Below are positions 25,532 through 33,703 of a stretch of DNA of 64,000 nt, piece by piece; position 1 is the stretch's first letter, and each line of letters starts with the position of its first letter. The notes under the pieces were generated by a model. The model was given only the letters and a program-made list of their open reading frames with translations. It did no database searches and was not told the DNA's origin. The position numbers and the translations under genes were made by a program. Source of the DNA: Tichowtungia aerotolerans (GTDB lineage: Bacteria > Verrucomicrobiota > Kiritimatiellia > Kiritimatiellales > Tichowtungiaceae); the NCBI RefSeq assembly GCF_009905215.1, contig NZ_CP047593.1:868001-932000 (forward strand). Direction: 5' to 3'.

Positions 25532-25546
25532 GCGTAAAGAGAGAAG

Positions 25547-26155
25547 TCAGCTGCGGATTCTGCGCCGCATGACCATAAGCAGTAAGCCGCCGGTTCCAAC
25601 CAAAGAAATCACAACAGGCTCAGGAACAACAATCAGGTCTAAAGAGTCCAGGCTGATAGAACTGCCTTCGCTCACTTCCAGACGTATCACCTCTCCCGCA
25701 GCAACCTCCCATGAAATCCCTTCGAGGTAGGCACTGTTTTGATTGCTCAGATCTCCATAGGAAACGGAGTTTGTCTCCAACCCGATTATAAAATTAAATG
25801 TTTCAGCGTCATCAAGAACGCTGAAATCCAGTTTTGTAATCCGAATATCCTTGTTAAAAGACATCAATGCGACTTCGCCGTAGTCGAAACGATCATTTAC
25901 TTCACCGAGAATAGAAGAATCTATGCCGAAATCACCTGAATTTGAATTCAGGGTCTGACCGTCCAAAGCAGTTGCAAAATTAACCGTTAACCCTGGAATC
26001 TCAAAAACAGAAACCGCCGTCCAGTTAGTGCCAATGCCATCAAGGCTGTCCCCGGTAGTCTCCAAAGAAGCCCCGCCGTTCTCTAAATATACAGTCGCAG
26101 CACCGGCATTAAGAACACAGGCCAACAGGATTGAAATGGAGGCACATCTTTTCAT
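25547..26155 (-). CDS. PEP-CTERM sorting-domain secreted protein
   Basis: About 202 residues. An N-terminal signal peptide (ISILLACVLNAGAA) and a C-terminal VPEP motif followed by a TM helix and Arg cluster (MRRRIRS) define a PEP-CTERM exosortase substrate. The middle is a beta-rich, low-cysteine domain with many Asn, Ser and Thr, similar in style to other exported adhesin-like proteins. The exosortase itself is not in the window. The ATG at 26155 is chosen over an upstream TTG. Confidence 0.88.
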   Translation of the reverse strand: MKRCASISILLACVLNAGAATVYLENGGASLETTGDSLDGIGTNWTAVSVFEIPGLTVNFATALDGQTLNSNSGDFGIDSSILGEVNDRFDYGEVALMSFNKDIRITKLDFSVLDDAETFNFIIGLETNSVSYGDLSNQNSAYLEGISWEVAAGEVIRLEVSEGSSISLDSLDLIVVPEPVVISLVGTGGLLLMVMRRRIRS

Positions 26156-26235
26156 TTGCAAAACTTTTTAAAAATATAGCGAACGAAACTGATGGAATCC
26201 ACTAACTTGTTAAGTTTTTTTGCGTTTGAATACGA

Positions 26236-26712
26236 TCAAGTTCTCCAGGATTTAAACGGTTGATGTGCCAGTGCTGCATTAAAATAGCGGGAATCATGCG
26301 AAACCTCCTGCCCCAGCCAGCCCGGCCGGTCAAAAGACTGCTCTTCATTTTCCAGTTCAATCTCCGCCAGAACAAGCCCTTCATTCATCCCGGAAAACTC
26401 ATCCACCTCCCATGTAAACCCTTCACAAAAAAACCGGTATCGAACTTTGGATACCGTTCTTCCATTGCAAAGCATTCGCAGCATTGTCTCCGCGTCTTCT
26501 ACAGGAATCGGATATTCCATTTCCAGCCGGGATACCCCTTCGGTCGGTCCTTTAAGCGTTAAAAAACCCTGATTTCCCATTCGCCGAACACGCACAGTCG
26601 CCTCATCGATTGAAGAGGAAAGATAGCCCTGTTCGCACAAAAGCCCTGTCCCGACCAATTGCCGCCAACTATCATTTTTTACCAGAAACTTTCGCTCAAT
26701 CTCCATCTTCAT
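26236..26712 (-). CDS. CYTH-domain protein
   Basis: 158 residues from the ATG at 26712, which has AAGGA about 8 bases upstream. The diagnostic ExExK motif is present as MEIERKF, followed by alternating charged strands (ATVRVRRMGN, LTLKGP, RLEMEYPI, WEVDEFSG, LAEIELE). CYTH enzymes act on triphosphates (inorganic triphosphatase, class IV adenylate cyclase); the short single-domain form is most often a triphosphatase. It is divergent from pyrF. Confidence 0.88.
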   Translation of the reverse strand: MKMEIERKFLVKNDSWRQLVGTGLLCEQGYLSSSIDEATVRVRRMGNQGFLTLKGPTEGVSRLEMEYPIPVEDAETMLRMLCNGRTVSKVRYRFFCEGFTWEVDEFSGMNEGLVLAEIELENEEQSFDRPGWLGQEVSHDSRYFNAALAHQPFKSWRT

Positions 26713-26783
26713 GAACAAATCCTTGCTTTCGTTTCACTGTTCAGGGATTTTTATCCGAACTGATTTGAATTGAAAGGACCAAT

Positions 26784-27482
26784 ATGAACCCTGCACTGAT
26801 TGTCGCTCTGGATGTACCCAACCTGACTGAAATGGAAAAAACTCTCGATCGTCTTCCCGACAGCATTGAATGGTACAAAGTCGGATTGGAGATTTTCTGT
26901 GCCGAAGGACCCGCCATTCTATCGCCGCTGAAACAACGGAATAAAAAGATTTTTCTGGACCTCAAACTGCATGATATCCCCAGAACTGTGGCCAATGCGG
27001 TGAAAACCGCGGCCAACCATGGCGTCAACCTGATGACGGTCCATGCCATTGGCGGACGTGCAATGCTGGAAGCTGCCGCTCAGGCTGCGCGCGAATGTGA
27101 TGTTCCGCCGAAACTGGTTGCCGTAACCACTTTAACCAGCCTGAGCCAGGACGATTTCAGCGATCTCGGCATTAACCGCACTGTTTCTGAACAGGCATTG
27201 GCACTGGGCGATTTAGCCATTGGCTCTGGAATTGATGGATTGGTTACCAGCGCCCACGAAGCAGAGGCTCTTAGCCAGCGCTTCCCGGAAGCACTGCTGG
27301 TGACTCCCGGAATTCGTATGCCTGACGGCGATATTGGAGACCAGAAGCGAGTTGCCACGCCGTCATTTGCCGTACAACAGGGAGCCACCCACCTTGTGGT
27401 TGGTCGTCCCATCGTACAGGCAGAACAGCCGGCCAATGTAACCGCCGCCATTCAGGCTGACATGAAAAACGCCCTGTCATGA
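26784..27482 (+). CDS. pyrF: orotidine 5'-phosphate decarboxylase
   Basis: 232 residues, full length. The catalytic Lys-Asp block FLDLKLHDIPRTV, the N-terminal LIVALDVPN and C-terminal VVGRPIVQA are all present. It makes UMP from OMP, the last step of pyrimidine synthesis. The ATG is preceded by GAAAGGA. No other pyr gene is adjacent. Confidence 0.96.
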   Translation: MNPALIVALDVPNLTEMEKTLDRLPDSIEWYKVGLEIFCAEGPAILSPLKQRNKKIFLDLKLHDIPRTVANAVKTAANHGVNLMTVHAIGGRAMLEAAAQAARECDVPPKLVAVTTLTSLSQDDFSDLGINRTVSEQALALGDLAIGSGIDGLVTSAHEAEALSQRFPEALLVTPGIRMPDGDIGDQKRVATPSFAVQQGATHLVVGRPIVQAEQPANVTAAIQADMKNALS

Positions 27483-27519
27483 CTTACAGGGCGCTAAACA
27501 AACCGGCTTATAGAGAATC

Positions 27520-27696
27520 TTATTCCGACAGAGTCAGTTTTTTTCCGGAATCCAGCCACTGCTGAAGAATAATTTTGCAATATTTGCTTTTGGAAATGTG
27601 CATAGAGCTCGAACGGTTTTCGAGCTCTTCAGCCATTTTCTTCGACATATTAATGCCGATGGTCTTGGTTCCTTTTCCAATCGGGTTTGTTCCCAT
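27520..27696 (-). CDS. 58-residue ribbon-helix-helix protein
   Basis: A short frame starts with ATG at 27696 after TAAGGAGG with ideal spacing and ends in TAA at 27520. After a Gly/Thr-rich lead, KTIGINMSKKMAEELENRSS followed by KSKYCKIILQQWL fits a CopG/Arc-type ribbon-helix-helix domain: one strand and two helices. These bind DNA as dimers, often as autoregulators. No toxin gene is adjacent. Confidence 0.75.
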   Translation of the reverse strand: MGTNPIGKGTKTIGINMSKKMAEELENRSSSMHISKSKYCKIILQQWLDSGKKLTLSE

Positions 27697-27889
27697 AGTC
27701 AGCCTCCTTACTGATTCAAACCGGCGATGCTATAAAAACCGGAGTATTTCGGTCAACAGGTATTGTTTTCTGTTTTCAAGCATCTAACCGCCCCCTAAAA
27801 CAATTTTGTTCTACACAAAACAAACAGCACTCAAAAGAAAAAACATTTCTCTTTAAAGATACGTATATAATGTAAGGAGTTTAACCTTA

Positions 27890-29332
27890 TTAATAGCGGT
27901 AATGTTCCGGCTTGAACGGGCCGTCTTTTGGAATCCCTAAATACCGGGCCTGCTTCTGAGTCAGCGAATCCAGTCGAGCTCCCAAACGACCAAGGTGCAG
28001 GGCCGCCACTTCTTCATCCAAATGCTTCGGAAGCACATAAACGCCAACCGAATACCTATCTTCGGCTTCGTGTTTCTGCCAGATTTCCATCTGAGCCAGC
28101 ACCTGATTGGTAAAGCTGTTAGACATCACAAAGCTCGGGTGCCCGGTCGCGCAACCGAGGTTGACCAGACGCCCTTCAGCCAGCAGAAGAATGCTGTTGC
28201 CTTTGGGGAACGTCACCTTATCGACCTGCGGCTTGATGTTGGTCCACTTGTATTTGCGAATCTTCTCTACCTGAATTTCGGAATCAAAATGCCCGATATT
28301 GCAGACAATCGCCTGATCTTTCATCTGCTTCATATGGCGCTCGGTAATTACATCACAGCACCCGGTCGTCGTTACAAAAACATCACCCAGCCTGCACGCT
28401 TCATCCATCGGCATCACTTCGAACCCGGCCATGGTGGCCTGCAGGGCGCAAATCGGGTCAATTTCCGTCACAATCACGCGGGCATTCTGCCCCTGAAGTG
28501 ACTGCGCAGACCCTTTGCCGACATCACCGTATCCAGCGACGACAGCCACCTTCCCGGACAGCATCACATCCGTAGCGCGCATAATTGCGTCCACCAATGA
28601 ATGGCGACAGCCATACACATTATCGAACTTAGACTTCGTCACGGAATCGTTTACGTTAATCGCCGGGAAGAGCAGTTCCCCTTTCTCGGCCAGCTGATAC
28701 AAACGGTGCACTCCTGTCGTGGTTTCCTCGGTTACTCCGCGAATTCCTGCAGCCATGCGCGAAAAACGGGTCGGATCTTTTTTCAGCGCTTTTTTCAGCT
28801 GCGCATAAAAAACCGCCTCCTCCGGGCTGCCGGGCTTGCGATCGAGAATTGACGGGTCTTTTTCCGCTTTAACTCCCACCTGCACAAACATGGTTGCATC
28901 GCCGCCGTCATCGAGGATCATATTCGGGCCCTTGCCGTTACCCCAGTCGAGAATCCGATCCGTATACTCCCAGTATTCCTCCAGCGACTCTCCCTTCACG
29001 GCAAAAACCGGCGTACCGGCTTTTGCGATCGCGGCGGCGGCATGATCCTGCGTCGAATAAATATTGCAGCTCGCCCAGCGAACCCTGGCTCCAAGAATCT
29101 GGAGCGTTTCAATCAGCATCGCCGTCTGAATCGTCATATGAAGCGACCCGGCAATCTGTGCACCTTTCAAAGGTTTTTCTGCACCGTATTTTTCACGCAG
29201 CGCCATCAGCCCCGGCATTTCGTGTTCAGCCAGCTCCATTTCCCGGCGCCCGAAAGGGGCCAGTGAAATATCCTTAACAACATAATCCTTTTTCTGCGCT
29301 TTCTTGCGCGTCTTCTTCTTCGGGGTAGCCAT
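27890..29332 (-). CDS. ahcY: adenosylhomocysteinase
   Basis: 480 residues. An unusual Lys-rich N-terminus of about 15 residues precedes the conserved body: [14 protein letters not shown], the NAD site [23 protein letters not shown] and the C-terminal KPEHYRY-type end (KPEHYRY). It hydrolyses S-adenosylhomocysteine to adenosine and homocysteine. It lies 15 bases downstream of an ArsR-methyltransferase gene on the same strand, forming a methyl-cycle pair. Confidence 0.97.
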   Translation of the reverse strand: MATPKKKTRKKAQKKDYVVKDISLAPFGRREMELAEHEMPGLMALREKYGAEKPLKGAQIAGSLHMTIQTAMLIETLQILGARVRWASCNIYSTQDHAAAAIAKAGTPVFAVKGESLEEYWEYTDRILDWGNGKGPNMILDDGGDATMFVQVGVKAEKDPSILDRKPGSPEEAVFYAQLKKALKKDPTRFSRMAAGIRGVTEETTTGVHRLYQLAEKGELLFPAINVNDSVTKSKFDNVYGCRHSLVDAIMRATDVMLSGKVAVVAGYGDVGKGSAQSLQGQNARVIVTEIDPICALQATMAGFEVMPMDEACRLGDVFVTTTGCCDVITERHMKQMKDQAIVCNIGHFDSEIQVEKIRKYKWTNIKPQVDKVTFPKGNSILLLAEGRLVNLGCATGHPSFVMSNSFTNQVLAQMEIWQKHEAEDRYSVGVYVLPKHLDEEVAALHLGRLGARLDSLTQKQARYLGIPKDGPFKPEHYRY

Positions 29333-29347
29333 ATCGATTTGCTCCGT

Positions 29348-30274
29348 TTATTTCTGTTTCTCAGCAACAACCATCAACACCGAAAAAGCCGTCTCCGGCC
29401 CTTCCAATGTTTGGAAAATTTTTATTTTCAGCCCGGCTTCCTTCAGCCAGCCGCGCAGTTCTTTTTCGTCAAATCCCAGCCATTGGTCCGCCCACTCGTC
29501 GCGCACCCACTCCTGTTCGTGCCGCGACAGATCGAGCAAAATCAGCTGACCGTCCGGCTTTAAAGTCCGTGCCGCCTCTTTCAGTGCCCGACCGGGACGT
29601 GCCGCATGATGAAGTACCTGGCTGACAAACACCGCGTCTTCGCTGTTCGCTTTCAGCGGCAGTTTCTCAAGATCCCCCTTTTCCGCGGCCACACGGCCGG
29701 CCACTCCGGCTTCCGCCGAACGTTCCTGCACAACCCGCAGCATCTGAGCGGAGAGATCTATCGCCGTCACCCGTTTTGCAAAGCGGGCCAGCAGCAGCGT
29801 CAAATCGCCCTCACCGCAGCCGATATCCGCCACTGTTTTTCCGCTGAATCCGGCAGCAAGCGCAGCAGCCATTCCGCGCCAGCCCCCGCCCGGTTCTGTA
29901 AGCGAACCGTAGCGCCCGGCAATTTCGTCAAAAAACTTGGTGCTCTCTTTGCGGCGCTGATCGAGCACCTTATCAACCGCCGCGCGGTCGCGGCTCGCCC
30001 CGCGCAGCTCCGCCAGCTTCTCGCTCAACAGCTGCGCAAACGAGGCATCCTGAAAAACCGGACCGCGGCGATAATACACCGACGTTCCTTCGCGACGGGT
30101 TTCCAGCAGGCCGCTGTCGCGCAGCGGTTTCAGATGACGGCTCACCGAAGACTGCGGCATTTTCAGCGCCGTCACAATTTCCGCCACCGACAGCTCCGCG
30201 ATCTCGACGGCCCGTAAAATCCGCAGCCGCGCCTCGTCACTCAGGGCCTTAAATACATCCAGAAGATTTTCCAT
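29348..30274 (-). CDS. ArsR-family regulator fused to SAM-dependent methyltransferase
   Basis: 308 residues. Residues 1-80 are an ArsR-type winged helix (ALSDEARLRIL, PQSSVSRHLKPLRDSGLLET). Residues 110-305 are a class I methyltransferase (VADIGCGEGDLTLLLA, AIDLSAQML). Proteins of this layout lie beside ahcY in several phyla and are thought to sense or manage SAM/SAH levels; that role is from memory of the family. A palindromic operator-like repeat is just upstream. A perfect TTCCAA-N3-TTGGAA copy lies near the C-terminus. Confidence 0.88.
   Translation of the reverse strand: MENLLDVFKALSDEARLRILRAVEIAELSVAEIVTALKMPQSSVSRHLKPLRDSGLLETRREGTSVYYRRGPVFQDASFAQLLSEKLAELRGASRDRAAVDKVLDQRRKESTKFFDEIAGRYGSLTEPGGGWRGMAAALAAGFSGKTVADIGCGEGDLTLLLARFAKRVTAIDLSAQMLRVVQERSAEAGVAGRVAAEKGDLEKLPLKANSEDAVFVSQVLHHAARPGRALKEAARTLKPDGQLILLDLSRHEQEWVRDEWADQWLGFDEKELRGWLKEAGLKIKIFQTLEGPETAFSVLMVVAEKQK
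29402..29416. repeat. dispersed palindrome, perfect
   Basis: TTCCAA-TGT-TTGGAA in the ArsR-methyltransferase gene (encodes FQTLE). Confidence 0.9.
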
Positions 30275-30280
30275 AATCCA

Positions 30281-30302
30281 TTTATCCGCTTTTTCGGATA
30301 AA
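30281..30302. promoter_or_regulatory. operator-like inverted repeat upstream of ArsR-methyltransferase
   Basis: TTTATCCG and CGGATAAA, 8-bp arms with a 6-base spacer, lie 7 bases upstream of the start codon at 30274. ArsR-family regulators bind such repeats, so this is a likely autoregulatory site for the ArsR-methyltransferase/ahcY unit. Confidence 0.6.
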
Positions 30303-30395
30303 AGGATATTTACTTGATAGAATCAAGAAAAAGGCGCGGCGGAATGAATCCGGCGCGCCCTAAAAGCCTAAGGCCTTCAGCCTATAGCCTTCTCA

Positions 30396-30731
30396 TCAGC
30401 CCCATTTGCCTTTGCCCATGTGGCCCTGCACTTCGGTCATGGAAAGCTTCATGATCTTCCAGGCCATCGCACGGGATTTGGTGAACACATCCACGCAGCC
30501 GGGATCGAGTTCATCTTCGATTCCGTCATTGCAGATATCTTCGAGCTGGCGAGCCAGCGCAATGACCTCTGCATGCAACGCGTTGCTGTGACGCGAACGT
30601 TCGACCAAAGATGACGCTGCATCGTCAAGCAGGACAAACTGATCTTTCGGGGCTCCGCATTTCGGGCATTTTTCGGGAGCTTCTTCGCCGTCGTGAATAT
30701 ATCCACAGGCCGCACATTTGAACTTCTTCAT
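30396..30731 (-). CDS. rubredoxin-like protein with helical C-terminus
   Basis: 111 residues from the ATG at 30731, with AAGGAGAG upstream. The N-terminal CAACGYIHDGEEAPEKCPKCG is a rubredoxin-type Fe(Cys)4 knuckle of the short rubrerythrin kind. The following 75 residues are helical, with no ferritin-like Glu/His ligands visible. It is probably an electron carrier in oxygen or peroxide defence, consistent with an anaerobe. Confidence 0.85.
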   Translation of the reverse strand: MKKFKCAACGYIHDGEEAPEKCPKCGAPKDQFVLLDDAASSLVERSRHSNALHAEVIALARQLEDICNDGIEDELDPGCVDVFTKSRAMAWKIMKLSMTEVQGHMGKGKWG

Positions 30732-30839
30732 AATTCTCTCCTTCTTTCTGCTTAAAACATTACAAGAACGGTAATGTTTGCACTCTCCTCCGTCAAGCTC
30801 TGCTTGCGATCTTACCGGGTGATCTTTACAATCCAAGTC

Positions 30840-31601
30840 ATGAAACTGAAAACTTTGATCCAAACCTTGGAAGAAATTGCACCTCTCGAGCTGGCAGAAA
30901 GCTGGGACAACCCCGGGCTGCTGATCGAACCGCTCAAAACCCGGGAAATCAGCAAGGTCCTGCTTGCAGTCGACCTGACAGACGCCGTCGCCCGCGAAGC
31001 CGTTCAGAAAAAAGCCGATGCAATCGTCACCTACCACCCTCTTTTTTTCGGCGGATTCCAAAAGCTGCAAAAATCAGATCCGCAGGCGCACAGCGCCATG
31101 CGGCTGATCCAGCACGATATTGCTGTTTACTCTCCGCACACAGCGCTCGATGCCGCTCCCGGCGGCGTGAACGACTGGCTGGCCGACTCCCTTGGCGAAG
31201 GAGATCTCTACTGCGCAGAAACCGGCGGAGCGCGTATTGTTGAGCTGGCCGCGCCCGTAAAACTTCCAACCCTTGGAAAACGCATCAGAGAGTTTCTACA
31301 CATCAACCAGGTTCAAACGGCCCAGGCAAACGATCGTCCCATCAAGACCATCGCCCTGTGCGCCGGAGCCGGAATCAGCGCATTGAAGGAAATCAAAGCA
31401 GACTGCTATCTGACCGGAGAAATGAAGCACCACGATGTACTCGACGCGGTCGAACGCGGAACGTCCGTTATTCTCTGCGGTCATACCGAAACCGAGCGGG
31501 GTTACCTCAAAATTCTCCGCCGCCTGATTCTGACTGAGACCGAAAAAACGGTTGAAGTGATCCTCTCCAGAGCAGACACCGCACCACTGAAAACAATGTA
31601 G
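30840..31601 (+). CDS. Nif3-like dinuclear metal centre protein
   Basis: 253 residues from the ATG at 30840. ESWDNPGLL at the N-terminus, TYHPLFF with the metal His, HTALDAAPGGVND and the C-terminal GHTETERG metal ligands define the Nif3/YbgI family. The biochemical role of the family is uncertain, with proposed GTP cyclohydrolase-like activity. The usual central insert domain is short or absent. Palindrome copies lie at codon 7 (one mismatch) and at 31264 (perfect). Confidence 0.92.
   Translation: MKLKTLIQTLEEIAPLELAESWDNPGLLIEPLKTREISKVLLAVDLTDAVAREAVQKKADAIVTYHPLFFGGFQKLQKSDPQAHSAMRLIQHDIAVYSPHTALDAAPGGVNDWLADSLGEGDLYCAETGGARIVELAAPVKLPTLGKRIREFLHINQVQTAQANDRPIKTIALCAGAGISALKEIKADCYLTGEMKHHDVLDAVERGTSVILCGHTETERGYLKILRRLILTETEKTVEVILSRADTAPLKTM
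30858..30872. repeat. dispersed palindrome, 1 mismatch
   Basis: ATCCAA-ACC-TTGGAA at codons 7-11 of the Nif3-like gene (encodes IQTLE). Confidence 0.7.
31264..31278. repeat. dispersed palindrome, perfect
   Basis: TTCCAA-CCC-TTGGAA in the Nif3-like gene (encodes LPTLGK). Confidence 0.9.
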
Positions 31602-31606
31602 CCCGC

Positions 31607-32386
31607 TTATTTCCGGGAATGCTGCTTGAAAAAACGAACCATCAGCTCCGGCGCCTCGGAAGGAAACTGGTGTCCACCTGAATGAATCAGCGTCACCAGC
31701 GGCGTACCGCCGGAAGATGGATAAAGCGTCCCGGTCAAGTCACCGGCAGATGGCCACGGCTCTCCTTGTGACGAACAGCCGTTCACACGCTGAACCACTT
31801 TCATCATTTTATCCTGCCAGCTGAACTTAACCAACGGATCGTTCTCTCCGGCAATGTGCAAAACCGGAAGCGGCTGAATCTTCCCGATCACTTTCGGATT
31901 AAGAGCCCCGGACGGAGCGATAGCGGCAAACAGATCGCCGCGCACGCCCCAGAGCATATAGGTGAAACTTCCGCCATTGGAGTGCCCGGTGCAGTACACA
32001 CGATTCGTATCGATCCGGTCTTGCAGTGACGCATAGACCGCGTCGAAGAATTTAAGATCACGGTTGATGCGATCATTCGGATCGCAGTTCCATCCGTTTC
32101 GTTTGCCTTCCGGATCGGTCAGCTGTCCGGGCGTCGGCAGCCCCTGCATATAAATAACGGCCGCCTCCGGCCACTGGTCCTGAATGGCAAACTTACGAAA
32201 GGTATTTCGCATATTCCCGCCGTGCCCATGAAATACAAACACCAGCGGCGGGGTTCCGACATCTTCCGGGAAGCAGACCAGCGCCTCGCGCATCACCCCG
32301 CCAATATCCCACGTCCTGACCTCTTCCGCAAAACAGCCTGCGGAAAACAGCAGCAACACAATGATTTGTTTGGCATTCATGATCAT
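31607..32386 (-). CDS. secreted alpha/beta-hydrolase (PHB depolymerase/feruloyl esterase-like)
   Basis: 259 residues. A signal peptide (IIVLLLFSAGCFA) is followed by an esterase fold: oxyanion HGHGG, nucleophile Ser in CTGHSNGGSF, Asp in AGENDPLV and His in HSGGHQFP. It matches the LpqC-type polyhydroxybutyrate depolymerase/feruloyl esterase group. The substrate is unknown. A signal peptidase II site (AGC) is possible, making it a lipoprotein. Confidence 0.85.
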   Translation of the reverse strand: MIMNAKQIIVLLLFSAGCFAEEVRTWDIGGVMREALVCFPEDVGTPPLVFVFHGHGGNMRNTFRKFAIQDQWPEAAVIYMQGLPTPGQLTDPEGKRNGWNCDPNDRINRDLKFFDAVYASLQDRIDTNRVYCTGHSNGGSFTYMLWGVRGDLFAAIAPSGALNPKVIGKIQPLPVLHIAGENDPLVKFSWQDKMMKVVQRVNGCSSQGEPWPSAGDLTGTLYPSSGGTPLVTLIHSGGHQFPSEAPELMVRFFKQHSRK

Positions 32387-32446
32387 TTAACGGCCTTCAT
32401 TCTCGTTTATTGTTTTGAAACCGCAAATTTTTAATAATGTGAACTC

Positions 32447-33127
32447 ATGAACATTGAACCGATTGGCATTATTCATTCCTGTTTCGAGGAAAAGTTTGGA
32501 ATCCCGCGGCAGGCAGGTCTGATCAAGAGCGCCACAGCGGCCCTGGAACTTCTCCCGCCCTACAACGTGCAGGAAGCATTGCGCGGAATTGAGGAATTTT
32601 CTCATCTTTGGATCGTCTTCGCCTTTCACGAAAGCATCACCACCACATTCCAGCCGACGGTAAGACCTCCGCGGCTCGGCGGCAACACCCGCATCGGTGT
32701 ATTCGCCACCCGCTCGCCGTTTCGACCCAATCCGATCGGTCTCTCTGTGGTTGAACTGAAACATGTTACCGGCACAACCCTGCAACTGTCCGGCGGCGAT
32801 TTTCTCGACGGAACGCCGGTGCTGGACATCAAACCCTACATTCCCTACGCCGACTCCATTCCCAACGCAAACGGCGCCTTTGCCAACGCCGCCCCGCTAC
32901 CGGAAAACACCGTTATCTTTCAACCGGAAGCCGACGCCGTTTTCCAAACATTGGAAAAAGAACAACAGCAGTTGATCCGTGACGTTCTCAGCTACAATCC
33001 GCGCCCGGCGTATCAGGTCAATGACCCAGACCGAATCTTCGGGACGACTCTTTGCGACTACCATGTGCAATGGAAACAGGACAAAACTCTCATCACCGTG
33101 ATGTCTTTATCCTCACGATCAACATAA
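32447..33127 (+). CDS. trmO: tRNA (t6A37) N6-methyltransferase TrmO
   Basis: 226 residues. IGIIHSCFEEKFGIPRQ, LWIVFAFH, and the signature GVFATRSPFRPNPIGLSVVE define the TsaA/TrmO family, which methylates the N6 of threonylcarbamoyladenosine at position 37 of some threonine tRNAs using SAM. VLDIKPYIPYAD is also typical. A perfect palindrome at 32942 encodes FQTLE in the variable C-terminal part. It is divergent from the esterase. Confidence 0.93.
   Translation: MNIEPIGIIHSCFEEKFGIPRQAGLIKSATAALELLPPYNVQEALRGIEEFSHLWIVFAFHESITTTFQPTVRPPRLGGNTRIGVFATRSPFRPNPIGLSVVELKHVTGTTLQLSGGDFLDGTPVLDIKPYIPYADSIPNANGAFANAAPLPENTVIFQPEADAVFQTLEKEQQQLIRDVLSYNPRPAYQVNDPDRIFGTTLCDYHVQWKQDKTLITVMSLSSRST
32942..32956. 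repeat. dispersed palindrome, perfect
   Basis: TTCCAA-ACA-TTGGAA in trmO (encodes FQTLE). Confidence 0.9.
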
Positions 33128-33172
33128 GACATTTCTTTTGTGCAAATCTTTTGATTGTGATAGAAAACATTT

Positions 33173-33703
33173 ATGAATGTTGATCCGTTCCACTTGAACC
33201 GTCCGGTTCATCTCGCACGGCGGGATGTGTTTTACGAACAGGCCAAGCAACTGATCCAAGAGCTTCCAACCCACAAAGATCTGGAAGACCAGCATGAAAC
33301 CGTCCTAAAAGCGCTCGCACTCTTTCAGGATGCGCTTCACCACGCCAATGCGGCCAATCAGTCGAACGAAACCACCGACAAAGACCTTCGTTTTTCCTAT
33401 TTTCTCGATGCGTGTGTTGATAACACGCAATCCATCACTCGAATGCTTCGTCGTCAGAGATCGGTGAATTCGAAGGACTCAAATTTGACCACCTTTTTAG
33501 GCTCTGAAGACACCTCTGCAAAAATGGCAACCCACTATCGCCGATGTGCCGCGCACATTCTCAAAGGGACTCTCCATCTTCTTTCACATGCAGAGGCCCC
33601 CTATCATCATCTTCAGCAGCTAACCTTTGACGCCATGACGTCTGATGAACGGGCGCGTTATGAGAAAGCCCGCAAACACCTTCTGACTGCGGAACAGAAT
33701 TAA
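33173..33703 (+). CDS. hypothetical helical protein
   Basis: 176 residues, predicted soluble and mainly helical, rich in His and Gln. No family is recognised. No clear ribosome-binding site is visible before the ATG. The stop overlaps the mutL stop region on the other strand. The lack of rare-codon or composition anomalies supports a resident gene. Confidence 0.6.
   Translation: MNVDPFHLNRPVHLARRDVFYEQAKQLIQELPTHKDLEDQHETVLKALALFQDALHHANAANQSNETTDKDLRFSYFLDACVDNTQSITRMLRRQRSVNSKDSNLTTFLGSEDTSAKMATHYRRCAAHILKGTLHLLSHAEAPYHHLQQLTFDAMTSDERARYEKARKHLLTAEQN

Noticed and set aside
27720-27889. Promoter-like and GTAAGGAG text suggesting a small plus-strand gene before ahcY's end
   Set aside because: No open frame follows the Shine-Dalgarno-like site; the interval appears to hold no gene.
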